A stretch of DNA of 10,302 bases from Fluviibacter sp964604465 (lineage in GTDB: Bacteria > Pseudomonadota > Gammaproteobacteria > Burkholderiales > Rhodocyclaceae). The position numbers and the translations under genes are program-made. The stretch spans positions 1 through 10,302 of the forward strand of contig CAZRYZ010000048.1 of assembly GCA_964604465.1 (NCBI GenBank), in the 5' to 3' direction. The notes under the pieces are model-generated. The model made no database searches, had not been told where the DNA came from, and saw nothing but the letters and a program-made list of their open reading frames with translations. Shown piece after piece: positions 1 through 6,621 of this stretch (the first letter of the stretch is position 1; each line of letters begins with the position of its first letter).

Positions 1-1366
1 TCTTGTCGTGCATGGCCACGAAGGAGGTGAAGGGGTCTCCATCCATCTGCTTCATGCCTAGGGAGATGCGCTCCTTGTCGATGTCGATAGCCAGAACGAT
101 AGCTTCGACTTCGTCGCCCTTCTTGAAGTTGCGGATCGCTTCTTCGCCAGCCACATTCCAGGACAGATCCGACAGGTGCACCAGACCATCGATGCCGCCT
201 TCCAGGCCGATAAAGATGCCGAAGTCGGTGATCGACTTGATGGCGCCCTTGATCTTGTCACCCTTCTTGAAGTTCAGGCCGAAATCCTGCCACGGGTTCG
301 ACTGGCACTGCTTCATGCCCAGCGAAATACGGCGGCGGTCTTCGTCGATCTCGAGGATCATGACTTCGACTTCGTCACCCAGCTGAACGACCTTGGACGG
401 GTGAATGTTCTTGTTGGTCCAGTCCATTTCAGACACGTGAACCAGACCTTCGATACCCTGTTCGATTTCAACGAAGGCGCCGTAATCGGTCAGGTTGGTG
501 ACCTTGCCGAACAGACGGGTCTGTGCCGGATAACGACGCGAGATGCCGACCCACGGATCGTCGCCCAGTTGCTTCAGGCCCAGCGAGACGCGGTTCTTTT
601 CGGTATCGAACTTGAGGACCTTGGCAGTGACTTCGTCGCCCACAGCCAGCACTTCGGACGGGTGACGGACACGGCGCCAGGCCAGGTCGGTGATGTGCAG
701 CAGACCATCGATGCCGCCGAGATCGACGAAGGCACCGTAGTCGGTGATGTTCTTGACGACGCCCTTGATGATGGCACCCTCTTGCAGGGTTTCCAGCAGC
801 TTCTGGCGATCTTCGCCCATGTTCTCTTCGAGCACGGCACGACGCGACAGCACCACGTTGTTACGCTTGCGATCGAGCTTGATGACCTTGAATTCCATGG
901 TCTTGCCTTCGAACGGCGTGGTGTCCTTGACCGGACGGGTATCGACCAGCGAACCCGGCAGGAAGGCGCGGACGCTGTTGACCATAACGGTCAGGCCGCC
1001 CTTGACCTTGCCAGTAATGGCGCCAGTGACCAGCGAACCGTCGTTCAGCGCGGCTTCCAGCGCATTCCAGGCGGCGATACGCTTAGCGCGGTCACGCGAC
1101 AGACGGGTTTCACCGAAACCGTCTTCGAGCGATTCAATGGCGACCTGGACGAAATCGCCAACGGCAACTTCCAGTTCGCCCTGATCGTTCAGGAATTCGT
1201 GTACGGGGACATAGCTTTCGGACTTGAGTCCGGCGTTGACGACCACAAAGTTCTGGTCAACGCGCACCACCTCGGCGGTGATGACTTCACCTTGGCGCAT
1301 ATCCTGGCGGGCAAGGCTTTCTTCAAATAGGGCGGCAAAGCTTTCGAACGTTTCAGCTTGAGACAT
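1..1366 (-). CDS. rpsA: 30S ribosomal protein S1, 3' end cut off by the window edge
   Basis: S1 binds single-stranded, U-rich mRNA and delivers it to the 30S subunit, so it is needed to translate mRNAs with weak or structured start sites. Translating the minus strand from the ATG at 1366-1364 gives an open frame of 455 codons to the left edge, starting MSQAETFESFAALFEESL. Five S1 (OB-fold) repeats are visible, at roughly residues 25-90, 105-172, 190-260, 277-347 and 364-434. Repeats 3-5 carry the usual YGAFV or FGIFI and GLLH/GLVH signatures, and end in SLGLKQ or SLGMKQ. Escherichia coli S1 has 557 residues and six repeats, so about 100 residues with the sixth repeat should lie beyond the window. 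The start matches the family and follows a weak AGGA placed 12 bases upstream. It is last in the visible gene series, after aroA-cmk, as in other proteobacteria. Identity is certain; only the C-terminus is unseen. Confidence 0.98.
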   Translation of the reverse strand, partial: MSQAETFESFAALFEESLARQDMRQGEVITAEVVRVDQNFVVVNAGLKSESYVPVHEFLNDQGELEVAVGDFVQVAIESLEDGFGETRLSRDRAKRIAAWNALEAALNDGSLVTGAITGKVKGGLTVMVNSVRAFLPGSLVDTRPVKDTTPFEGKTMEFKVIKLDRKRNNVVLSRRAVLEENMGEDRQKLLETLQEGAIIKGVVKNITDYGAFVDLGGIDGLLHITDLAWRRVRHPSEVLAVGDEVTAKVLKFDTEKNRVSLGLKQLGDDPWVGISRRYPAQTRLFGKVTNLTDYGAFVEIEQGIEGLVHVSEMDWTNKNIHPSKVVQLGDEVEVMILEIDEDRRRISLGMKQCQSNPWQDFGLNFKKGDKIKGAIKSITDFGIFIGLEGGIDGLVHLSDLSWNVAGEEAIRNFKKGDEVEAIVLAIDIDKERISLGMKQMDGDPFTSFVAMHDK

Positions 1367-1387
1367 GAGAGAGAGGTTTCCTGAAAA

Positions 1388-1415
1388 GAACCGTGCCAGT
1401 TTTTGGCAGCAGTTC
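1388..1415 (-). promoter_or_regulatory. Hairpin with one bulged C just upstream of the rpsA ribosome binding site
   Basis: On the minus strand GAACTG pairs with CGGTTC (one G-U pair), then a single unpaired C, then TGCCA pairs with TGGCA around the loop AAAAC. That gives 11 base pairs in all. The AGGA that serves as the rpsA Shine-Dalgarno lies a few bases after the stem, so folding could affect access of the ribosome. The pairing is seen in the sequence; its role is inferred. Confidence 0.45.
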
Positions 1416-1454
1416 CACCGGTGGGTAGATTAAAAAAGACAAAAAGCTCATCTT

Positions 1455-1476
1455 GCTGACCGAGATCCCGGTCAGC
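1455..1476 (-). promoter_or_regulatory. Perfect 8-bp hairpin with GGA loop, downstream of aroA-cmk
   Basis: On the minus strand GCTGACCG and CGGTCAGC are exact reverse complements around a six-base loop GGATCT. It begins 23 bases after the aroA-cmk stop codon. The nearest run of five U lies 9 bases past the stem and a run of six U follows 3 bases later, so it is not a textbook intrinsic terminator. It may slow or partly end transcription from upstream. Alternatively, the exposed GGA may be an S1 or ribosome-binding mimic, as in the E. coli rpsA leader. Confidence 0.5.
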
Positions 1477-1499
1477 CCGACCTGCCCATTGTCGTGGGG

Positions 1500-3455
1500 T
1501 TACGATGCCTTTTTGCCGGACCAGTCAAGCACTTGCGCCACCGCTTGTTCGATGGTGCGTGCCGACGTTTCCAGTAGCCGGGCATCGGGTTCCTGCCGGA
1601 GCGGTGCTACGGTTCGCGCCGCATCGCGAGCGTCCCGTTCTTCCAGATCCTGCAGAATGTCGGCCAGTTTAGCCGAAAAACCTTTGTCGATCAACTGCTT
1701 GTAACGCCGCTCGGCACGGATAGCCGCACTGGCGGTCAGAAAGACCTTGGTCGTGGCGTCCGGAAAGACAACCGAGCCCATATCGCGCCCATCAGCCACC
1801 AGCCCCGGCGCCTGACGGAAGGCCCGCTGGCGCAGGAGGAGCGCCTCACGCACCGCCGGAAGAGCGCCTACGGTGGAGGCGCCAATCCCCATTTCTTCGG
1901 TCCGGAACTGGTCATCGACGACTTCTTCGCCCAAAAAGGTCTGACCACCGGCAAAACGCACTGGCAGCTGCGCGGCAATGCGGGCCACCGCCGCCTCGTC
2001 CTTCCAGTCCACGCCCGCCTTCCGGGCGGCCAAGGCAGTCAGGCGATACAGCGCGCCCGAATCCAGGTAATGCCAGCCCAGAGCATCGGCAACGCGCTGA
2101 GATACCGTGCCCTTACCGGATGCAGACGGGCCGTCGATAGCGATCACAGGCACCGGGGTCGTCACGGCGGCAAATCGGTCGAAATAATCCGGGAAGGTTT
2201 TGGCGGTGCACCCCGGATCCAGAATGCGGAGCGGGGTCGCCAGACTCATGAGCGAAAAACACATGGCGATGCGGTGGTCGTCGTAAGTTTCAATCTCGGC
2301 GCAATGAAATGCGTTGGGGCTGGCTGGCGGGATCACAGTGAGCGTATCCGCCGTCGTTTCCACCGTGCCGCCGAGTTTGCGCAGCTCATTAGCCATCGCC
2401 TCAATACGGTCCGTTTCCTTCACCCGCCAACTGGCGATACCCGTCAGCTTGGTCGGACTCTTTGCAAAGGCGGCCACCGGGACCAGCGTCATCGCCGCAT
2501 CGGGAATCGCCAGACAATCCTGCTCGATACCCTTGAGTACCCCATCTGCCGGCGCTGCGGCTTCGATCCAGTTAGGGCCCATAGTGATGCGGGCGCCCAT
2601 AGCAGCCAGCGCATCAGCAAAGCGAATATCACCCTGGACGGAATCGGCCCCGACGCCCTCGACGCGGACTGGACCACCGGCCATGGCACCCAGTGCCAGA
2701 AAGTAAGAGGCCGAAGAGGCATCGCCTTCCACGTATACGACCCCAGGCGAGGTATAACGCGCCTCTGCCTGAACGGTAAATTTCTGCCAGCCATCACGCT
2801 GCACATCAACGCCAAAACGGCGCATACAGGCCAACGTGATCTCGATGTAGGGTTTGGAAATCAGCTCGCCCACTACCTCGACAGTGACCGTTCGACCCAG
2901 CAGGGGCAACGCCATCAGCAGGCCGGTCAGAAACTGGCTCGAGACATTGCCTTTAACCGGCACGGTGAGCGTGCTGTTCTGCGCTGCGGGCCGAATCTGC
3001 AAGGGCGGATAACCCGTGTTTTCTTCGTAGGTGATGTCTGACCCCAGGTGGCGCAAGGCATCGACCAGGTCGCCGATCGGACGCTCGTGCATGCGCGCCA
3101 CACCTGATAACCGGTACGACCCGCCAGACAGCGCCAGTGCGGCAGTCAGCGGGCGAAAGGCCGTCCCGGCATTACCCAGAAACAGGTCAGCTGATTTGAC
3201 CGGCAGCTTGCCGCCACAGCCGGCAACTTTGATGGCCCCCTCGCCAAGCGGCGTGACTTTAACGCCCAGGGTGGCCAGGGCTTCCAGCATGCGGTCCGTG
3301 TCGTCGGACTTCAGCAGATCACGGACTTCGGTCTCACCTTCGGCCAGGGCGGCCAGTAACAGGATCCGGTTGGACAAGCTCTTGGAGCCCGGCAGACGCA
3401 CGGTACCCTGTGCCGACAGGATGGCCGGCAGATCAATAAAAGATAATTTACTCAT
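1500..3455 (-). CDS. aroA-cmk: Bifunctional 3-phosphoshikimate 1-carboxyvinyltransferase (EPSP synthase) / cytidylate kinase
   Basis: A 651-residue fusion of two normally separate enzymes. Residues 1-430 are AroA, which joins PEP to shikimate 3-phosphate in the chorismate pathway. It has LPGSKSLSNR (21-30), LFLGNAGTAFRPL (91-103), a KETDR motif (346-350) and DDHRIAM (392-398). The Gly97, Thr98 and Pro102 pattern is that of class I, glyphosate-sensitive enzymes. Residues 435-651 are Cmk, which phosphorylates CMP and dCMP with ATP. It has the P-loop GPSASGKGT (442-450), DSGALYR (465-471), VADGRDMGSVVFPDA (553-567) and ERDARDAARTVAPL (606-619). Only about five residues separate the domains, with no stop or ribosome binding site at the junction. 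Both parts look complete. The ATG at 3455 lies 26 bases after the tyrA stop and has no clear Shine-Dalgarno, so coupling to tyrA translation is likely. Such fusions are annotated in several betaproteobacteria. Both soluble, cytoplasmic. Confidence 0.97.
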   Translation of the reverse strand: MSKLSFIDLPAILSAQGTVRLPGSKSLSNRILLLAALAEGETEVRDLLKSDDTDRMLEALATLGVKVTPLGEGAIKVAGCGGKLPVKSADLFLGNAGTAFRPLTAALALSGGSYRLSGVARMHERPIGDLVDALRHLGSDITYEENTGYPPLQIRPAAQNSTLTVPVKGNVSSQFLTGLLMALPLLGRTVTVEVVGELISKPYIEITLACMRRFGVDVQRDGWQKFTVQAEARYTSPGVVYVEGDASSASYFLALGAMAGGPVRVEGVGADSVQGDIRFADALAAMGARITMGPNWIEAAAPADGVLKGIEQDCLAIPDAAMTLVPVAAFAKSPTKLTGIASWRVKETDRIEAMANELRKLGGTVETTADTLTVIPPASPNAFHCAEIETYDDHRIAMCFSLMSLATPLRILDPGCTAKTFPDYFDRFAAVTTPVPVIAIDGPSASGKGTVSQRVADALGWHYLDSGALYRLTALAARKAGVDWKDEAAVARIAAQLPVRFAGGQTFLGEEVVDDQFRTEEMGIGASTVGALPAVREALLLRQRAFRQAPGLVADGRDMGSVVFPDATTKVFLTASAAIRAERRYKQLIDKGFSAKLADILQDLEERDARDAARTVAPLRQEPDARLLETSARTIEQAVAQVLDWSGKKAS

Positions 3456-3481
3456 GATTCAATCTGCAATCGGTGCAACAC

Positions 3482-4342
3482 TTAATGCGACCAGTTCTGA
3501 CGCTTGTCACGGGCGTTGGTATAAATTTCGGCCAGCGAATCGCCATCGCTATTAACGAGCGCCTGACGCAACCGCATCAGTGCGGCGTTGTAACGATCCA
3601 GTTCAGCCAATAACGCAGTGCGGTTCGCTAGCGAAATGTCGCGCCACATTTCCGGATGACTTCCGGCAATGCGGGTGAAATCACGGAAGCCCGCCGCCGC
3701 ATAATCAAACAGCTGCTCGGCGTTGCCCCGCTTGGCAAATTCGTCGACGAGGGCGAAGGCCAGCAAGTGCGGCAGGTGGCTGACCGCCGCAAAAACCCGG
3801 TCGTGTGTTTCTGCATCCAGAATTCGCACATCGGCGCCACAGAGTTCCCAGGCCCGTTTAACCGTTTCAATATCAGCCACCGAGTTTTCCAGAAGTGGCG
3901 TTAGCACCACCTTGCGCCCCTGATACAGATCGGCGCGAGAGGCCTCGGCACCACTGGTCTCGGCACCGGCAATCGGATGCCCCGGCACAAACTGGCCGAT
4001 CCGGTTGCCGAAGGCGAGGCGTGCGGCTTCGACCACGTCAGACTTGGTGCTGCCCGCATCGGTGACGATCGTGCGTTCCCCCAGATAGGGTGCAATACGC
4101 TCGAAAATCTCGGGCATCTGGCCGACCGGGGTGGCCACCAGAATCAGATCGGCCTCGCGGACATCGGCCCCGGGGTTAATACCGACCTCGTCAATGATGC
4201 CCAGGTCGTAAGCTACTTTGAGGCTCTTCGGGGTGCGTCCGAAGCCGATGATTTCAGTGGCAGCATGCGCCGCTTTAAGGCCACGGGCAAACGAAGCACC
4301 GATTAGCCCTACCCCGAAAATCAGAACCTTATTGAAATGCAT
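3482..4342 (-). CDS. tyrA: Prephenate (or arogenate) dehydrogenase
   Basis: This enzyme oxidatively decarboxylates prephenate to 4-hydroxyphenylpyruvate, or arogenate to tyrosine. The 286 residues begin with a Rossmann strand and the dinucleotide motif GVGLIG (10-15). They also carry TDAGSTKS (94-101), the GHPIAGAETSG segment (121-131) with the likely active-site His122, SHLPHLLA (188-195) and the FRDFTRIAGSHPEMW region (219-233). The second Rossmann strand ends GFGR, with Arg36 where NAD-specific members usually have an aspartate, which hints at NADP use. There is no C-terminal ACT domain and no chorismate mutase domain, so this is the short, single-domain type. Unlike in Pseudomonas, it is not fused to AroA. 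The ATG at 4342 starts 16 bases after the hisC stop and follows GGAAA and GGA at 8 and 4 bases. Substrate choice between prephenate and arogenate cannot be told from sequence. Confidence 0.95.
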   Translation of the reverse strand: MHFNKVLIFGVGLIGASFARGLKAAHAATEIIGFGRTPKSLKVAYDLGIIDEVGINPGADVREADLILVATPVGQMPEIFERIAPYLGERTIVTDAGSTKSDVVEAARLAFGNRIGQFVPGHPIAGAETSGAEASRADLYQGRKVVLTPLLENSVADIETVKRAWELCGADVRILDAETHDRVFAAVSHLPHLLAFALVDEFAKRGNAEQLFDYAAAGFRDFTRIAGSHPEMWRDISLANRTALLAELDRYNAALMRLRQALVNSDGDSLAEIYTNARDKRQNWSH

Positions 4343-4358
4343 GCTATCCGTTTCCGGT

Positions 4359-5462
4359 TCAGGCCTGCGCCGGTTTCAACGCATGTTTAAGCGCTTCGAG
4401 GAAGCGGGCATTCTCGCTCTCGGTACCAATGGTCACACGCAACCAGTCGTGCATCGCGTAACCGGCCAGTGGTCGAATGATCACACCTTGCTTAAGTAGC
4501 TTCTGGTTAACACCTGCCGCATCCGGCACATGGAAGGTCACAAAATTGGCGTGCGAAGGCAAATGCTTGAGGCCCAGCGCATCTAGCCCGGCCACAATCT
4601 GCTGCATGCCGTCGGCGTTAAGTTGATAGCTTTGTGCGAGAAACTCGGCATCTTCCAATGCAGCAATGGCGCCAGCCAATGCCAGGTTATTGCAGTTAAA
4701 CGGCTGACGCACCCGATTCATCAGATCAGCCACCGCCGGGCTGCACAACGCGAAACCGATCCGCAAGCCGGCCATGCCATAAATCTTGGAGAAGGTACGT
4801 GTAATCACCAGATTGTCGAATTCCGACAGCCAGGCTGTGGTGTCGACACGCAGCGCCGGCGCCAAGTATTCGTTATAGGCTTCGTCGAGCACCACGACCA
4901 CATTTTTCGGTAAGCTGGCGATGAACGCCTTGAGCTCGTCGTAGGGCAAAAAAGTGCCGGTCGGATTATTCGGATTAGCAATCCAGACAATACGTGTATC
5001 TGCACGCACTGCGGCGCGCATGGCGGTTAGGTCGTGGGCAAAGTCTTTGGCCGCCGCCGCGATGCACTCACCGCCCACGCCCATGGTGGCGAGCGGGTAC
5101 ACGGCAAAGGCATGCGCCGAAAACACCGCTGAACGTCCTGGTGCCAGAAAGACCTGGGCAATCAGTTCAAGCACATCGTTCGACCCATTGCCCAGAACAA
5201 TCTGGTTGGCATCGACCCCGGCGTGCCTTGCCAGTGCAGCTTTCAACTCAAAATCATCCGGGTAGCGTGCCAGACCATCGATGGCCGCCTGCACCGCCAC
5301 CCGCGCCTTCGGACTCATCCCCAGCGGGTTTTCGTTCGAGGCCAGCTTGATGATCGATTCAACCGGCAGCGCGAGCTCGCGCGCCACTTCGGTAATCGGC
5401 TTACCGGGCTGATACGGCGCGATCTGTTTGACATTACCCAGGGCGTGATCGAGCAGACTCAT
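4359..5462 (-). CDS. hisC: Histidinol-phosphate / aromatic aminotransferase (HisC family)
   Basis: A PLP-dependent fold-type I aminotransferase of 367 residues. Visible motifs are ASNENPLG (41-48), GNGSNDVLEL (91-100), NPNNPTG (163-169), the PLP-contacting DEAY (193-196), SKIYGMAGLRIG (225-236) with the PLP lysine Lys226 and Arg234, and LRVTIG (341-346) with the carboxylate-binding Arg342. Family members make histidinol phosphate, but many also transaminate aromatic keto acids. Lying between pheA and tyrA, with no his genes around, it more likely serves phenylalanine and tyrosine synthesis, as proposed for the hisC2 copies of related bacteria; this is inference. I chose the ATG at 5462 over an in-frame TTG three codons earlier, because the family starts there and the only weak purine stretch (GAGATTGA) would overlap the TTG. 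The gap to pheA is 26 bases. Confidence 0.93.
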   Translation of the reverse strand: MSLLDHALGNVKQIAPYQPGKPITEVARELALPVESIIKLASNENPLGMSPKARVAVQAAIDGLARYPDDFELKAALARHAGVDANQIVLGNGSNDVLELIAQVFLAPGRSAVFSAHAFAVYPLATMGVGGECIAAAAKDFAHDLTAMRAAVRADTRIVWIANPNNPTGTFLPYDELKAFIASLPKNVVVVLDEAYNEYLAPALRVDTTAWLSEFDNLVITRTFSKIYGMAGLRIGFALCSPAVADLMNRVRQPFNCNNLALAGAIAALEDAEFLAQSYQLNADGMQQIVAGLDALGLKHLPSHANFVTFHVPDAAGVNQKLLKQGVIIRPLAGYAMHDWLRVTIGTESENARFLEALKHALKPAQA

Positions 5463-5488
5463 TGCATTCAATCTCAGGGGTTGCGGTC

Positions 5489-6595
5489 TTAATACACGGC
5501 CACCGGGTAGGAACCCAGGACCTTGAGGTAGGCGGCATCGGCCGCCAAGCGGTTGATGGCGCCTTTCACCGGTTCGGCATCCACATGGCCTTCGATGTCG
5601 ACAAAGAACACGTACTCCCAGAGCGCATGACGCGCCGGGCGCGACTCTAGCCGGGTCATCGAAACGCCTGCCTCAGCCAATGGCGCCAGCAGCGCCTGCA
5701 GCGCACCCGTGCGATTGGGCGTCGAGAGAATCAGAGAGGTCTTGTCTTGCCCGGAAAGACCTGCGGCAAAACGACCCAGCACCAGGAAACGCGTGGTGTT
5801 ATTCGGTTCATCCTCAATATTGCTGGCCAGGTGCGGCAGCTGATAACGCTCGGCAGCGGCTTCGCCAGCAATCGCGGCCCAAGTCGGGTTTTCCGCCGCC
5901 AGACGGGCTGCCTCGGCATTGCTGGCCACCGGAATGCGGGGCACGTCCGGGAGATGCCGATTCAACCATTCATGGCACTGGGCCAGCGACTGGGCATGCG
6001 AGACCACCTGTGTAATCTGTCCCAGATCTGTCGCATGACTGAGCAGATTCTGGTGAATGCGCACTACCACTTCACCGCAGATCTTGAGCGAGGTGCCGAG
6101 CAGCAGATCCAGCGTGCGGCCAATTGCGCCCTCGGTCGAATTCTCGACCGGCACGACTGCATAATCGGCATGGCCGGCTTCGACCTCGCGGAAGACTTCA
6201 TCAATGGAGGCCTGAGGCAACAGGCGGGCGGCATGGCCAAACTGCTTGACGGCGGCCGACTCGGAGAAAGTCCCCAACGGACCAAGAAAAGCCACACCAA
6301 TGGGTTGTTCCAATGCCAGACAGGCTGACATGACTTCACGGAACAGCCGCGTAATGGTTTCGTCGGCAAGTGGCCCCTGATTCAACTCCTGCAGCCGGCG
6401 CAGCACCTGTGCTTCTCGTTCGGGGCGATAGATGAAGCCATCGTCACCAAAGCGCGCCTTGATTTCACCGACTTCGCGGGCACAACGGGCACGCTGGTTC
6501 AATAAATCGAGCAGGCTGCTGTCGATCCCGTCAATGTTCTGGCGCACGACGGCCAGTGCGTCCTGAATCGTTTGCCCTGCTTTGTCTGCGCTCAT
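5489..6595 (-). CDS. pheA: Bifunctional chorismate mutase / prephenate dehydratase (P-protein)
   Basis: It converts chorismate to prephenate and then to phenylpyruvate, the committed route to phenylalanine. In 368 residues it shows an AroQ-type chorismate mutase domain (about 12-95, with IDGIDSSLLDLLNQRA), a prephenate dehydratase domain (about 99-275, with AFLGPLGTFSE, VPVENSTEGAIG at 148-159 and the catalytic TTRF at 267-270), and a C-terminal ACT domain (about 285-365). The ACT domain holds GALQ (297-300; usually GALV) and ESRP (317-320), the known phenylalanine-binding signatures, so feedback inhibition by phenylalanine is expected. The frame stays open upstream to a TTG at 6625 that overlaps the serC stop. 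The second of two adjacent ATGs (6595) has GGAG six bases upstream (6602-6605), so I start there; the first ATG at 6598 would be only three bases away. No leader peptide or attenuator fits in the 26-base gap. Confidence 0.96.
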   Translation of the reverse strand: MSADKAGQTIQDALAVVRQNIDGIDSSLLDLLNQRARCAREVGEIKARFGDDGFIYRPEREAQVLRRLQELNQGPLADETITRLFREVMSACLALEQPIGVAFLGPLGTFSESAAVKQFGHAARLLPQASIDEVFREVEAGHADYAVVPVENSTEGAIGRTLDLLLGTSLKICGEVVVRIHQNLLSHATDLGQITQVVSHAQSLAQCHEWLNRHLPDVPRIPVASNAEAARLAAENPTWAAIAGEAAAERYQLPHLASNIEDEPNNTTRFLVLGRFAAGLSGQDKTSLILSTPNRTGALQALLAPLAEAGVSMTRLESRPARHALWEYVFFVDIEGHVDAEPVKGAINRLAADAAYLKVLGSYPVAVY

Positions 6596-6601
6596 CATCC
6601 G

Positions 6602-6605
6602 CTCC
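6602..6605 (-). promoter_or_regulatory. Shine-Dalgarno GGAG that sets the pheA start
   Basis: GGAG on the minus strand sits six bases before the ATG at 6595 and three before the ATG at 6598. It lies downstream of the possible TTG start at 6625, so it argues against that longer form. Confidence 0.7.
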
Positions 6606-6621
6606 GGCGAATAACAACGGT

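Larger units (their letters stand above)
1367..1499 (-). promoter_or_regulatory. Structured 5' leader of rpsA, possible S1 autoregulatory region
   Basis: This is the only sizeable gap in the window (133 bases; the others are 16-26). Read on the minus strand it contains, in order, a perfect 8-bp hairpin whose loop starts with GGA, two U runs (UUUUU and UUUUUU), a 10-base palindrome CCACCGGTGG at 1415-1424, a second long hairpin, then a weak AGGA and a CU repeat directly before the ATG. In E. coli, S1 represses its own synthesis through a leader with several hairpins, GGA-containing loops and a poor Shine-Dalgarno sequence. The resemblance here is in architecture only, and function is inferred. 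The region could instead hold a partial terminator for the upstream genes. I saw no convincing sigma-70 promoter in it. Confidence 0.45.

Noticed and set aside
176..1330. Long plus-strand open frame (384 codons) opposite rpsA
   Set aside because: It is a mirror of the rpsA codon pattern. The minus strand gives an unmistakable S1 protein, while the plus-strand product shows no family signature and no suitable ribosome binding site.
1500..1528. TTGACT (minus strand, 1523-1528) as a -35 box for an rpsA promoter
   Set aside because: With a 17-base spacer the -10 would be TCGTAA, a poor match to TATAAT that overlaps the stop codon of aroA-cmk. Too weak to call a promoter.
2070..3041. Long plus-strand open frame (323 codons) opposite aroA-cmk
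   Set aside because: It lies wholly inside the well-supported AroA-Cmk gene on the other strand, its product is rich in Arg and His as expected of an antisense frame, and it has no recognisable domain.
5460..5471. TTG start for hisC at 5471
   Set aside because: It adds only three residues, has the sole purine-rich stretch overlapping it, and the family begins at the following ATG.
5747..6328. Plus-strand open frame (193 codons) opposite pheA
   Set aside because: Antisense shadow of a full-length P-protein with all catalytic motifs; no independent support.
6596..6621. Attenuator or leader peptide controlling pheA
   Set aside because: The serC-pheA gap is 26 bases and contains no run of Phe codons, hairpin pair or U-tract.
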